Source of the DNA: Burkholderia metallica
Lineage (GTDB): Bacteria; Pseudomonadota; Gammaproteobacteria; Burkholderiales; Burkholderiaceae
NCBI RefSeq assembly: GCF_902832845.1
Contig: NZ_CADFDB010000014.1
Span: forward strand, 101,015-165,014
Length of the DNA: 64,000 bases
Reading direction: 5' to 3'
Position numbers and translations under genes: made by a program. Shown here piece by piece: positions 11,026-20,365 of the stretch (positions within the stretch are counted from its first letter, which is position 1; each line of letters opens with the position of its first letter). Under the pieces are notes generated by a model. It was not told the origin of the DNA. It made no database searches and saw only the letters and a program-made list of their open reading frames with translations.

Positions 11026-12270
11026 TTACTGCACCGGCACCAGCTTGAAATCGACCGGCTTGCCGACCGCCACCTTCTGCGGATTCGGACCGAGCTGCCC
11101 GGTTTCGACATTGCGGCTGAACACGTAGAACGTATCGCTGTCCTGGTTGCCGACGATCAGCCATTTGCCCGTCGGGTCGATCAGGAACTCGCGCGGCGTC
11201 TTGCCCAGGCTCGACTGGCGGCCGACCTGCTTCAACCGGCCGTCGGCCTGGTTCACCGCATAGATCACGAGGTCGTTCGCGTCGCCGCGGTTGCTCACGT
11301 ACAGGAAGCGGCCGTCCGGCGACAAATGGATCGCGCCGCCGCCGACCTTGCCCTTGAAGCCCGGCGCGCTCATCGGCAGCGTCTCGATCGGCGTCAGCTT
11401 GCCGTCGTGGTAGCCGAACACCTCGACCGACGCGTTGAGCTCGCTCGTCACGTACGCGTACCGGCCGTCGGCGCTGAACACCAGGTGGCGCGGGCCCGAG
11501 CCGGCCTTCACCGGCGTGTAGCGCGTGTCGGTCGGGCCGATCAGCCCGCGGCTGCCGTCCACCGTGTAGCGGTAGCCGTAGATCTTGTCCGCGCCGAGAT
11601 CCTGCACGAACAGGTAATGGCCGTCCGGCGAAAACACCGTCGAATGCACGTGCGCGCCGTCCTGGCGGCCCTTCACGGGCCCCGTGCCTTCGTGGTGCAC
11701 GCTCAGCACGGCCTGGCCGACCGCGCCGTCCTCGCGCAGCGGAAACACCGCGAAACTGCCGCCCGGATCCTTCGCGACCGAGTAGTTGGCCGTCACGAGG
11801 TACTTGCCGTCCGGCGACAGCGCGAGATAGCAAGGATCGTTCCCTTCCGACGACACGCGGTCGATGAAGCTCAGCGCGCCCGTCTTCGCGTCGAAGCTAA
11901 ACGCGCTGATGCCGCCGCGCTGCGTCGCCGGCCCGTCGTCGCCGGGCAGTTCGTTGACCGCGTAGACGGTGCGACCGTCGCGGCTCGGCAACAGGTAGGA
12001 CGGATTGACCGTCTTCGCCGACGACACCGGTGCGACGCTGCCGGTTTTAGTATCGAAGCGGTAAACATAGATGCCGTCGCTGCCTCCGCCCGTATAGGTG
12101 CCGACGAGCAGGTTGTAGATGCCGTCGGCCGGAGCGGACGATTGCTGCGCAAATGCATGGGTCGCGGACAACGAAAGCACGATCGCGAAACCTTTCATCC
12201 AGTGAGCGAGCCTAAGCGGGAACCCTCGTGTCGAAGCGCGTGCGTCACGCTCGCGTAAACGGTTGGGCAT
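11026..12270 (-). CDS. Periplasmic lactonase-family seven-bladed beta-propeller protein (6-phosphogluconolactonase-like)
   Basis: A 414-residue protein counted from the ATG at 12270, which has a strong GGAGGATTC ribosome site. An internal Met at about residue 25 begins a classic signal peptide (MKGFAIVLSLS...AFA), so the N-terminus may be shorter. The body shows repeated propeller blades (SPDGKYLVTANYS, SPDGHYLFVQDLG, SADGRYAYVTSEL, SPDGRFLYVSNRG), the pattern of the Pgl/YbhE lactonase family. Cytoplasmic members hydrolyse 6-phosphogluconolactone; with a signal peptide this one must act on another lactone or serve another role in the periplasm. Converges with ftsK. Confidence 0.87.
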   Translation of the reverse strand: MPNRLRERDARASTRGFPLRLAHWMKGFAIVLSLSATHAFAQQSSAPADGIYNLLVGTYTGGGSDGIYVYRFDTKTGSVAPVSSAKTVNPSYLLPSRDGRTVYAVNELPGDDGPATQRGGISAFSFDAKTGALSFIDRVSSEGNDPCYLALSPDGKYLVTANYSVAKDPGGSFAVFPLREDGAVGQAVLSVHHEGTGPVKGRQDGAHVHSTVFSPDGHYLFVQDLGADKIYGYRYTVDGSRGLIGPTDTRYTPVKAGSGPRHLVFSADGRYAYVTSELNASVEVFGYHDGKLTPIETLPMSAPGFKGKVGGGAIHLSPDGRFLYVSNRGDANDLVIYAVNQADGRLKQVGRQSSLGKTPREFLIDPTGKWLIVGNQDSDTFYVFSRNVETGQLGPNPQKVAVGKPVDFKLVPVQ

Positions 12271-12435
12271 TGAATCCTCCTTGCGTCGAGTCGCTTCAAG
12301 TGTTGAGATAGGACGAAACGCCGGCTGTTCATGCGCTCCGCCGCCCGGCCGAGTATACGGGGCGCGACGCCAGCGCGTGAAGCCTGGACACCGCCGTCCG
12401 CATTGTGAACTCGAATACCCAAGGATCGCCTGCCC

Positions 12436-14265
12436 ATGCCTGCCCTGATCGAAGACTACGCCCTCGTCGGCGACGGCCACACTGCCGCGCTGATTGCAAA
12501 AGACGGCTCCGTCGACTGGCTGTGCTGGCCCCGCTTCGATTCGGGCGCCTGCTTCGCGGCGCTTCTCGGCACCCCCGAGCACGGCCGCTGGCTGCTCGCA
12601 CCGGCCGCCGACGCCGCGATCACGCACACGACCCGCCGCTATCGCGGCGACACGCTGATTCTCGAAACCGACTACGAAAGCGCCGACGGCGCCGTCACCG
12701 TGATCGACTTCATGCCGCCCGGCAACGGCTGGTCCGAACTGGTCCGGATCGTCGTCGGCCGCCACGGCACGATGAAGATGCGCATGGAGCTCGTGTTGCG
12801 CTTCGACTACGGCTTCTCGATCCCGTGGGTCACGCAACTGAGCCGCGAGGACGGCATGAAGGCGATTGCGGGCCCCGACACCGTCGTGCTGCGCACGCCG
12901 GTGCCGCTCACCGGCAAGAACCTCCATACGCTCGCGGAATTCACGGTGAGCGCCGACGAGCGCGTGCCGTTCTCGCTCGGCTATGCGGCGTCGCACCTGC
13001 GGCTGCCGCCCGCGCGCGATCCGCTGTCGATGCTCGCGCGCACCGAGAACTACTGGCTCGAATGGTCGGGCCGCTGTCAGGTGCAGGGCCGCTACGCGGC
13101 CGCGGTGCGCCGTTCGCTGATCACGCTGAAGGCGCTCGCTTACGAGCCGACCGGCGGCATCGTCGCGGCGCCGACCACGTCGCTGCCCGAGAAGATCGGC
13201 GGCAACCGCAACTGGGACTACCGCTACTGCTGGCTGCGCGACGCGACGATCACGCTGCTCGCGCTGATGCGCGGCGGCTATTACGACGAGGCGCGCGCGT
13301 GGCGCACGTGGCTCGGCCGCGTGATGGCCGGCTCGCCCGAACAGATCCAGATCATGTACGGGATCGCCGGCGAACGCCGGCTGCCGGAAATGGAGCTCGA
13401 CTGGCTGCCCGGCTACCAGGATTCGAAGCCGGTGCGGGTCGGCAACGGCGCCGCGAACCAGCTTCAGCTCGACGTGTTCGGCGAGGTGATGGCCGCGCTG
13501 CACCTCGCGCGCGTGGGCGGCCTGCAGGCGGACGACACGGTCTGGTCGGTGCAGTGCGCGCTGCTCGACCATCTCGAGAAGATCTGGCAGGAACCCGACG
13601 AAGGCATCTGGGAAACGCGCGGCGGCCGCCGCCATTTCACGTTCTCGAAGGTGATGGCGTGGGTCGCGTTCGACCGCGCGATCAAGTCGGCGGAAATGTT
13701 CCGGCTGCCCGGCTCGCTCGACCGCTGGCGCGCGCTGCGCGACCGGATCCACGCCGACGTCTGCAGCAACGCGTGGCACGAAGGCAAGCAGGCGTTCGCG
13801 CAGAGCTACGGCAGCGACGAGCTCGACGCGAGCGTGCTGCTGATGCCGCTGCTCGGCTTCCTGCCGCCGGAAGACCCGCGCATCGTCGGCACGGTCGACG
13901 CGATCGAGCGGGAATTGCTGCACGACGGACTCGTGATGCGCTACCGCACGACCGAGTACGACGACGGCCTGCCGCCCGGCGAAGGCACGTTTCTCGCGTG
14001 CAGCTTCTGGCTGGTCGACAACTACGCGCTGCTGGGCCGGATCGACGACGCGCACCGCCTGTTCAGCCGGCTGCTAGCACTGTCGAACGACCTCGGATTG
14101 CTCGCGGAAGAGTACGACCCGGTAGCCGGGCGGCTCGTCGGCAACTTCCCGCAGGCGTTCTCCCACGTGGCGCTGGTGCATACCGCGATGAACCTGATGC
14201 ACCACGAAGACGCGATGGCGCGCGCAGCCGGCCAGCCCGCGCCGGCCGTCGCGACAGGCCGCTGA
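12436..14265 (+). CDS. Glycoside hydrolase family 15 protein (glucoamylase/trehalase-like)
   Basis: A 609-residue cytoplasmic-type protein without a signal peptide. The N-terminal domain starts with the common IEDYALVGDGHTAALI and SVDWLCWPRFDS segments. The (alpha/alpha)6 catalytic domain has NRNWDYRYCWLRDA near residues 256-269 and the acid-containing segment DEGIWETRGGRRHF near 391-404, then FSKVMAWVAFDRA. Related actinobacterial GH15 proteins are trehalases and others are glucoamylases, so substrate cannot be set from sequence. It is divergent from the lactonase, with only 165 bases between them, so both may respond to sugar metabolism; that is inference. Confidence 0.88.
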   Translation: MPALIEDYALVGDGHTAALIAKDGSVDWLCWPRFDSGACFAALLGTPEHGRWLLAPAADAAITHTTRRYRGDTLILETDYESADGAVTVIDFMPPGNGWSELVRIVVGRHGTMKMRMELVLRFDYGFSIPWVTQLSREDGMKAIAGPDTVVLRTPVPLTGKNLHTLAEFTVSADERVPFSLGYAASHLRLPPARDPLSMLARTENYWLEWSGRCQVQGRYAAAVRRSLITLKALAYEPTGGIVAAPTTSLPEKIGGNRNWDYRYCWLRDATITLLALMRGGYYDEARAWRTWLGRVMAGSPEQIQIMYGIAGERRLPEMELDWLPGYQDSKPVRVGNGAANQLQLDVFGEVMAALHLARVGGLQADDTVWSVQCALLDHLEKIWQEPDEGIWETRGGRRHFTFSKVMAWVAFDRAIKSAEMFRLPGSLDRWRALRDRIHADVCSNAWHEGKQAFAQSYGSDELDASVLLMPLLGFLPPEDPRIVGTVDAIERELLHDGLVMRYRTTEYDDGLPPGEGTFLACSFWLVDNYALLGRIDDAHRLFSRLLALSNDLGLLAEEYDPVAGRLVGNFPQAFSHVALVHTAMNLMHHEDAMARAAGQPAPAVATGR

Positions 14266-14337
14266 GCGGGGCGCGAGCGGTATGGTCAGAGATCGTCAAA
14301 TCGCAAAACTTTGATGAAAAATCGGGGAAATGTTGCA

Positions 14338-14366
14338 TTGCACCACCGATCGTTGTCCGATATGAT
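14338..14366 (+). promoter_or_regulatory. Sigma-70-type promoter of the PHB depolymerase gene
   Basis: TTGCAC at 14338-14343 and TATGAT at 14361-14366 are separated by exactly 17 bases, 110 bases before the phaZ ATG. The -35 overlaps TTGCATTGCA (14334-14343 region), a TGC-N3-GCA element like those described as PhaR/PhaP-regulator targets in other PHB producers. Confidence 0.6.
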
Positions 14367-14476
14367 CGACGCGATTGTCCGGCTGCAGTGCATCATGGCC
14401 GGTCGCTGACCCACACGGCACGCCGCGACGCCCCACGCCGCCCTTGCGCACCGTCCCCCACGCGGGAGTAGTCTGC

Positions 14477-15955
14477 ATGCTTTACCAACTGCACGAATTC
14501 CAGCGCGCCATGTTGAGCCCGCTGACGGCCTGGGCCCAGGCCGCGTCCAAATCGTTCGCCAATCCGTCCAGCCCGTTCTCGCTGATGCCGGGTGCGCCGC
14601 GGATGGCCGCCGCCTACGAACTGATGTACCGGCTCGGCAAGGATTACGAGAAGCCCGAGTTCAACATTCACCAGATCGTCAAGGACGGCCACAACATCCC
14701 GATCGTCGAGCAGACGATCATCGAGAAGCCGTTCTGCCGGCTGTTGCGCTTCAAGCGCTATTCGGACGACGCCGACGCCGTCACGCAGTTGAAGGACGAG
14801 CCGGTCGTGCTGGTCTGCGCCCCGCTGTCGGGCCACCACTCGACGCTGCTGCGCGACACCGTGCGCACGCTGCTGCAGGATCACAAGGTCTACATCACCG
14901 ACTGGATCGACGCGCGGATGGTGCCGGTCGAAACCGGCCCGTTCCACCTGCACGACTACATCGCGTATATCCAGGAGTTCATCCGTCACATCGGCGCGCG
15001 CAACCTGCACGTGATCTCGGTGTGCCAGCCGACGGTGCCGGTGCTCGCGGCGATTTCGCTGATGGCGAGCCGCGGCGAGGACACGCCGCTCACGATGACG
15101 ATGATGGGCGGCCCGATCGATGCGCGTCGCAGCCCGACGTCGGTGAATTCGCTCGCCACCCAGCACTCGACCGCGTGGTTCGAGAACAACGTGATTCACA
15201 CGGTGCCCGCGAACTATCCGGGCGAAGGCCGCCAGGTGTATCCGGGCTTCCTGCAGCACACGGGCTTCGTCGCGATGAACCCGGAGCGGCACGCGCAATC
15301 GCACTGGGATTTCTACCAGAGCCTGCTGCGCGGCGACGAGGACGATGCCGAAGCGCACCGCCGCTTCTACGACGAATACAACGCGGTGCTCGACATGGCC
15401 GCCGAGTATTACCTCGAGACGATCCGCGTCGTGTTCCAGGAATTCCGGCTCGCGGAAGGCACGTGGGATGTCGAAGGCGAGCGCGTGCGGCCGCAGGACA
15501 TCAAGCACACCGCGCTGATGACGATCGAGGGCGAACTCGACGACATCTCGGGCAGCGGCCAGACGCACGTCGCGCACGAGCTGTGCACGGGCATCCCGCA
15601 AGACGATCGCCGCAGCCTGACCGCCGAAAAATGCGGTCACTACGGGATTTTCTCGGGCCGCCGCTGGCGCACGATCATCTATCCGCAGCTGCGCGACTTC
15701 ATCCGCGAGCATGCGCCCGAGCAGAAGCACGGCGCGACGAAGGACGTCCCGGACGCACCGGCGGCAACGACGCTCGCTGCCGTGCCGAGCGCCAGCGCGC
15801 AGGCCGAAACGACGCGCGTCGCCGCGGCGAAGCGCACCCGCGCGAAGGCGCCTGCCAAGGCCGCCGCAGCGGCGCCCGCCAAGCCCGCACCGGCCGCCAA
15901 GCGGGCCGCCGCCGGCCCGCGCGCAAAAGCCTTGCGCACGCGCAAGGCCGCCTGA
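14477..15955 (+). CDS. phaZ: Intracellular polyhydroxybutyrate depolymerase with basic Ala/Lys C-terminal tail
   Basis: A 492-residue protein counted from the ATG at 14477. The catalytic triad residues fall at C183 (in VSVCQPTVP), D355 (EGELDD) and H388 (EKCGHYG), identical numbering to Ralstonia/Cupriavidus PhaZa1, where Cys replaces the lipase Ser. The enzyme hydrolyses granule PHB to hydroxybutyrate. Family members end near residue 420. This one continues with ~70 residues, including repeated AAAKRTRAKAPAKAAA-type sequence resembling histone H1 or the PhaF phasin tail. The gene has its own promoter and a bidirectional terminator and is probably monocistronic. Confidence 0.92.
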   Translation: MLYQLHEFQRAMLSPLTAWAQAASKSFANPSSPFSLMPGAPRMAAAYELMYRLGKDYEKPEFNIHQIVKDGHNIPIVEQTIIEKPFCRLLRFKRYSDDADAVTQLKDEPVVLVCAPLSGHHSTLLRDTVRTLLQDHKVYITDWIDARMVPVETGPFHLHDYIAYIQEFIRHIGARNLHVISVCQPTVPVLAAISLMASRGEDTPLTMTMMGGPIDARRSPTSVNSLATQHSTAWFENNVIHTVPANYPGEGRQVYPGFLQHTGFVAMNPERHAQSHWDFYQSLLRGDEDDAEAHRRFYDEYNAVLDMAAEYYLETIRVVFQEFRLAEGTWDVEGERVRPQDIKHTALMTIEGELDDISGSGQTHVAHELCTGIPQDDRRSLTAEKCGHYGIFSGRRWRTIIYPQLRDFIREHAPEQKHGATKDVPDAPAATTLAAVPSASAQAETTRVAAAKRTRAKAPAKAAAAAPAKPAPAAKRAAAGPRAKALRTRKAA

Positions 15956-15973
15956 CGCGCGTCGCGTTCCGAC

Positions 15974-16014
15974 GCAAAAACGCCGCCGTTGCCTGCGCAC
16001 GGCGGCGTTTTTGC
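15974..16014. terminator. Bidirectional terminator between phaZ and the TetR gene
   Basis: A perfect 16-bp inverted repeat, GCAAAAACGCCGCCGT (15974-15989) with its complement at 15999-16014, and a 9-base loop. A-run and T-run flank the GC core on both strands. Confidence 0.88.
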
Positions 16015-16045
16015 ATCCGGCGACCGCTTCAGCGCGGCCCGCGCG

Positions 16046-16678
16046 TCAGCGCCGCAGCAGATACGCGAGCAGCACCTCGGTGTTCATCCGGACCATCTCG
16101 GCGCGCTCGTCGGTATCGGTGAAATCGCGGCCGAGCGTCGCGGCGAGCGTGAAGCGGTTCGACACGATGTAGTAGCCGAGCCCCGACAGCGTCACGTAGA
16201 AGCGCAGCGGATCGACGTCGGCACGGAACAGCCCGGCCTTCTGGCCGCGCGTCAGCACGTTGCCGAGCTTCGCGACGATCGGCGACATCATCTCGCGGAT
16301 CCGCGTCGACTTGTGCAGGTAGCGCGCTTCGTGCAGGTTCTCGTTGTTGATGAGCCTGAGCAGCTCCGGATGGTCGCGGTAGTAGTCCCAAACGAAATGC
16401 GCGAGCCGCGTGACGGCTTCGACCGGCGCGACGCCGTCGAGATCGAGCACGCGCTCGGCCTCCGTCAGCGCGGAGAACGCGTGTTCGAGCACGGCGGTGA
16501 ACAGCTGCTCCTTGCTGCCGAAGTAGTAATAGAGCATGCGCTCGTTGGTTTCGGCCCGGCGCGCGATCTGGTCGACGCGTGCGCCGAACAGCCCTCCACT
16601 CGCGAACTCTTCGGCCGCCGCCATCAGGATTCGACGGCGAGTACCTTCAGGATCTCTTTTGATTTTTGGCTGATTCAT
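16046..16678 (-). CDS. TetR/AcrR-family transcriptional regulator
   Basis: A 210-residue protein. The N-terminal helix-turn-helix is typical ([18 protein letters not shown]...[28 protein letters not shown], residues ~13-57), and the ligand domain resembles the RutR/YcdC-type C-terminal family ([18 protein letters not shown]). The ligand is unknown. It is divergent from rsxB with 252 bases between them; I found no clear palindromic operator there. It converges with phaZ through a shared terminator. Confidence 0.87.
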   Translation of the reverse strand: MNQPKIKRDPEGTRRRILMAAAEEFASGGLFGARVDQIARRAETNERMLYYYFGSKEQLFTAVLEHAFSALTEAERVLDLDGVAPVEAVTRLAHFVWDYYRDHPELLRLINNENLHEARYLHKSTRIREMMSPIVAKLGNVLTRGQKAGLFRADVDPLRFYVTLSGLGYYIVSNRFTLAATLGRDFTDTDERAEMVRMNTEVLLAYLLRR

Positions 16679-16930
16679 GGTGGCGTTTTGCTATGTGAGC
16701 CGCGTGATCCGGACCGACACCCCCACCGCCTTGGCGCCGGCCGCCCTGGAACGGGCGCGCCGCGGACGGCCGCCCTCCTGCTGAGCCCCTGCAAAAAAGC
16801 GGTTCGATTATGCGCACAGACGGCGTCCAGCGCAATGCGGGAAATCGGCGATAATCGAGCTTTGGCAAACCTTTCCGGCCGCGCCCGACGCGGCCGAGAG
16901 CCATTCGGCGCCGCAGCGCCCGTAGTCACC

Positions 16931-17827
16931 GTGACCGATTCCAGAACACTCGCAGATCGCATCGAAGATCTGCTTCCCCAGACGCAATGCACGAAGTGCG
17001 GCTATAACGGCTGCCGTCCGTACGCCGAGGCGATCGCCTCCGGCGACGCGAACTACAACCAGTGCCCGCCCGGGGGCGCCGAAGGCATCGCGCGCCTCGC
17101 GAGCCTGCTCGGCAAACCGGTGATCCCGCTGAACCCCATGAACGGCAGCGAGCATCCGCGCGCGGTCGCCTTCATCGACGAAAACCTGTGCATCGGCTGC
17201 ACGCTGTGCATCCAGGCGTGCCCGGTCGATGCGATCGTCGGCGCACCGAAGCAGATGCACACGATCATCGCGTCGCAGTGCACCGGCTGCGACCTGTGCG
17301 TGCCGCCCTGCCCGGTCGACTGCATCGCGATGCTGCCGGTGACCGGCGATCGCACCGGCTGGGACGCATGGTCGCAGGTGCAGGCCGATGCCGCGCGCGA
17401 GCATCATGACCTGCGGCTCGCGCGCCAGCGCCGCGAACGCGAGGCCGCCGAGGCGCGCGCCGCGGCACGTCGCGCGGCCAGCGCCGCGAAGCCGGCTGCC
17501 GCGCAAGCGGAAGCGCCGTCCGGCGCGCCGGCCGCGGACGACGCCGAAGCGAAGAAGCGCGCGATCATCGCCGCCGCGCTCGAACGGGCGCGCAAGAAGA
17601 AGGAGGAACTGTCCGGGCAAGGCGCCGGGCCGAAGAACACCGAAGGCGTGAGCGCAGCCGTCCAGGCACAGATCGATGCGGCGGAAGCGCGCCGCAAACG
17701 GCTCGCCGAACAGCAGGCGCAGCGCGACGCCGACGCGGCGGACGCGGCTCGCACCGACGAAGAGAACGACGCAGGCAACGACGGCCCGGGCGGCCCGTCC
17801 GCCCCGCCCGACCAGAACGCTCCATGA
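16931..17827 (+). CDS. rsxB: RsxB/RnfB-type ferredoxin with an Ala/Arg-rich C-terminal extension
   Basis: A 298-residue protein with a GTG start at 16931, just ahead of the conserved [19 protein letters not shown] longer in-frame ATG at 16834 is possible but adds unconserved sequence. The N-terminal Fe-S domain has [12 protein letters not shown] and a later Cys. Two 4Fe-4S ferredoxin motifs follow, [14 protein letters not shown] and [14 protein letters not shown]. It lacks the N-terminal membrane helix of gamma-proteobacterial RnfB, and no other rnf/rsx genes are nearby. The last ~150 residues are charged Ala/Arg/Glu/Lys coiled-coil-like sequence. It overlaps nth by 4 bases, so translation of the two is coupled. 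Confidence 0.88.
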   Translation: MTDSRTLADRIEDLLPQTQCTKCGYNGCRPYAEAIASGDANYNQCPPGGAEGIARLASLLGKPVIPLNPMNGSEHPRAVAFIDENLCIGCTLCIQACPVDAIVGAPKQMHTIIASQCTGCDLCVPPCPVDCIAMLPVTGDRTGWDAWSQVQADAAREHHDLRLARQRREREAAEARAAARRAASAAKPAAAQAEAPSGAPAADDAEAKKRAIIAAALERARKKKEELSGQGAGPKNTEGVSAAVQAQIDAAEARRKRLAEQQAQRDADAADAARTDEENDAGNDGPGGPSAPPDQNAP

Positions 17828-18468
17828 ACGCCAGCAAACGACGCGCGATCTACGAAACGCTGCAGAGCCTCAATCCGCATCCGACCACCGAACTCGAATA
17901 CTCGACGCCGTTCGAGCTGCTGATCGCGGTGATGCTGTCTGCCCAGGCGACCGACGTGTCGGTCAACAAGGCGATGCGGAAGATGTTTCCGGTCGCGAAT
18001 ACGCCGCGACAAATCGTCGCACTCGGCGAGGAAGGCGTCACCGAGTACATCAAGACGATCGGGCTGTACCGGACCAAGGCGAAGAACGTGGTCGCGACGA
18101 GCCGGATCCTGCTCGACCGCTACGACGGCGAGGTGCCGGCCGATCGCGAAGCGCTCGAAGGGCTGCCGGGCGTCGGCCGCAAGACCGCGAACGTCGTGCT
18201 GAACACCGCGTTCGGCCAGCCGACGATCGCGGTCGACACGCATATCTTCCGCGTCGCGAACCGCACGGGGCTCGCACCGGGCAAGGACGTGCGGGCCGTC
18301 GAGGCCGCGCTCGAGAAGTTCACGCCGAAGGAATTCCTGCAGGACGCGCACCACTGGCTGATCCTGCACGGGCGCTATGTGTGCAAGGCCCGCAAGCCCG
18401 AATGCTGGCATTGCGCAATCGAGCCGCTGTGCGAATTCAGGCCGAAGACACCGCCGCCGAACGAGTGA
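17824..18468 (+). CDS. nth: Endonuclease III (DNA N-glycosylase/AP lyase)
   Basis: A 214-residue protein aligned residue-for-residue with E. coli Nth. The helix-hairpin-helix is [12 protein letters not shown], catalytic Lys is K120 and catalytic Asp is D138. The 4Fe-4S cluster Cys are C187, C194, C197 and C203 in C-x6-C-x2-C-x5-C spacing. It removes oxidised pyrimidines and cleaves the abasic site. Its ATG overlaps the rsxB stop (ATGA), so an electron-transfer ferredoxin and an Fe-S repair enzyme are made from one message. Confidence 0.97.
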   Translation: MNASKRRAIYETLQSLNPHPTTELEYSTPFELLIAVMLSAQATDVSVNKAMRKMFPVANTPRQIVALGEEGVTEYIKTIGLYRTKAKNVVATSRILLDRYDGEVPADREALEGLPGVGRKTANVVLNTAFGQPTIAVDTHIFRVANRTGLAPGKDVRAVEAALEKFTPKEFLQDAHHWLILHGRYVCKARKPECWHCAIEPLCEFRPKTPPPNE

Positions 18469-18624
18469 CGCGCAGCCGCGGCCGACCTGCCGCGGGGACG
18501 GCCCCGTACCCGTTGTTCGGACGCGCGATGCACGCGCCGTCGGCTGCCATTCGGCCCGTCAGTCGCGGCTGCCACAACGCGACGCGGAGTCCGCCGCGCC
18601 ACGCCCCCGCTTTCCCGTTCCGGG

Positions 18625-19554
18625 CTACGCGTTCGACGTCGCCGTCGCGTCGTCGGCGGCCGCGCCGCCCGCGCGCACCAGCGCCAGCACGGCCACCAGA
18701 ATCGCCACGCCGCCCGCCCACTGCAGCGGCGACAGCGCTTCGCCGAACAGCAGCGCCGCGAGCGCGACCGTCACGACCGGTTCGAGCGTCGACAACATCG
18801 ACGTGCGCGCGGCCCCGAGCCGCTCGAGCCCGGCAAAGAACGCGAGCATCGCGGCCACCGTCGACACGAGCGCGATCGCGAGCATCGACGCCCAGCCGCC
18901 GGCCGTCGCGGGCCAGCGCGGCGGCGCGCCGAACATCGCGGTCCGCACCAGGGCGATCGCCACGAGCGTCGCGGTCGCCGACAGACAGATGATCGCGGTG
19001 GTCGCGAGCGGATCGACGCCCCGCGTCGCCTTCGCGCCCCCGACGATGTACAGCGAATAGATCACCGCGGCGGCCAGCGCGAGCGCGATCCCGAGCGGCT
19101 CGCCGTGCCCGCCGCCGACCATCAGCGCCGACCCGGCGACGCACAGCACGAGCGCGACGGCCTTCGCGCGCGTGAGGCGCTCGCCGAGCCACCATGCGGC
19201 CAGCAGGGTGACGAAGGCCGGGTACAGGTACAGCAGCAGCGCGACGAGGCTCGCCTGCGCGTGCTGCAGCGCGCTGAAATAGCAGAACGACTGCCCGACG
19301 TAGCCGAGCGCACCCATCGCCACCAGCGGCGCAAGCGCGCGAGCGCGCGGCCATGCGACCCGGCGATGCCGGGCAATCGCGGCGAGCACCGCGCCGCCGA
19401 TCGCGAAGCGCACGATCAGCAATCCGAGCACGTCGACGCCGCCCGCATACGCATAGCGGCCGAAAATCGCCATCGCGCCGAACGCGGCGGCGGACAGCGC
19501 GACGTAGAGCGTGCCCTGCAGGGCGGCGGACGACGGGCGGAAAGTGGCGGTCAT
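18625..19554 (-). CDS. EamA-domain DMT-superfamily transporter
   Basis: A 309-residue membrane protein with about ten hydrophobic helices in two EamA repeats. Typical elements are AAAFGAMAIFGRYAYAGG in the first helix region, YLYPAFVTLLAAWWLGERLT at the end of the first repeat, and STLEPVVTVALAALLFGE in the second. Such proteins usually export metabolites or amino acids; the substrate is unknown. It stands alone on the minus strand, converging with nth. Confidence 0.85.
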   Translation of the reverse strand: MTATFRPSSAALQGTLYVALSAAAFGAMAIFGRYAYAGGVDVLGLLIVRFAIGGAVLAAIARHRRVAWPRARALAPLVAMGALGYVGQSFCYFSALQHAQASLVALLLYLYPAFVTLLAAWWLGERLTRAKAVALVLCVAGSALMVGGGHGEPLGIALALAAAVIYSLYIVGGAKATRGVDPLATTAIICLSATATLVAIALVRTAMFGAPPRWPATAGGWASMLAIALVSTVAAMLAFFAGLERLGAARTSMLSTLEPVVTVALAALLFGEALSPLQWAGGVAILVAVLALVRAGGAAADDATATSNA

Positions 19555-19816
19555 GACGGAACGGGTGCGAAAGGCGTGGCGACGGAAATCGTCGGAGTGT
19601 AACGGCGCGGCGGCGGCGAGCCTAGCCCGCGCTTACCCGTTCCCCGACGCCGGCAGCGGAGCGGGGCGACCGGCCGGCGCGGCGCATGTACGCCGGCTGC
19701 ATTGCGCCTCCTGCCGCCGCACCGCCGGCTCCGCCCCACTGTCAGCGCCGTCCGCCGACCCGGCGTACAATGCGCGACGCGGCATCAAGCCGTCCGAATC
19801 ACGACGTTTCCCCACC

Positions 19817-20251
19817 ATGTTCAATCCAAGCCGCGACGAAGTGCGTCGCTTTTTCACCGAGACCTGGCGCAAGCAGCGCGCGGGCGAGATCCTGACGCCG
19901 CTGGAAGCGATCGCGGCCGACTGGATCGTCGAGCACCCCGAATACCACGACGAGCTCGCCGACGCCGACGGCGCCGCCGCGCGCGAGTACACGCCCGAGG
20001 AAGGCCGCACGAACCCGTTCCTGCACCTGTCGATGCACCTCGCGATCAGCGAACAGCTGTCGATCGACCAGCCGCCCGGCATCCGCGCCGCGCACGACAA
20101 GCTCGCGGCCAAGCTCGACTCGACCCACGACGCGCAGCACGTGATCATGGAATGCCTCGGCGAGACGATCTGGGAAGCCCAGCGCACGAACACGCCGCCC
20201 GATACCGACGCGTACCTGCAGCGCATCCTGCGCCGCGCATCGCGCGACTGA
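19817..20251 (+). CDS. DUF1841 family protein
   Basis: A 144-residue protein counted from the ATG at 19817 (MFNPSRDEVRRFF). Sequence hallmarks of DUF1841 are FFTETWRK near the N-terminus, EHPEYH near residues 39-44, NPFLHLSMHLAI with several His, and HVIMECLGETIWEAQR. It is conserved in beta- and gamma-proteobacteria and has no known activity. The clustered His/Glu could bind metal, but that is speculation. It ends at a strong shared terminator. Confidence 0.85.
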   Translation: MFNPSRDEVRRFFTETWRKQRAGEILTPLEAIAADWIVEHPEYHDELADADGAAAREYTPEEGRTNPFLHLSMHLAISEQLSIDQPPGIRAAHDKLAAKLDSTHDAQHVIMECLGETIWEAQRTNTPPDTDAYLQRILRRASRD

Positions 20252-20303
20252 GCGCCGCGGCGCTCGCCCGGCCCGACGGCGCCGGTCACCGCCGCGCGAA
20301 CAA

Positions 20304-20333
20304 AAAAATACCCCGCCGCGGCGGGGTATTTTT
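20304..20333. terminator. Bidirectional terminator between DUF1841 and the cytochrome genes
   Basis: A perfect 30-base palindrome: AAAAATACCCCGCCG (20304-20318) followed directly by its reverse complement (20319-20333). It serves converging genes on both strands. Confidence 0.88.
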
Positions 20334-20365
20334 GCTGCGCAGGGCGTCCGTCGGACGCGTCGCGC

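Noticed and set aside
12271-14055. A 1009-codon minus-strand frame that extends the lactonase gene through the GH15 gene
   Set aside because: The extension is Arg/His-rich antisense of a real gene; the lactonase has a strong ribosome site and conserved start at 12270.
16679-16930. A TetR operator between the TetR gene at 16046 and rsxB
   Set aside because: No palindrome of useful length was visible, unlike the second TetR locus.
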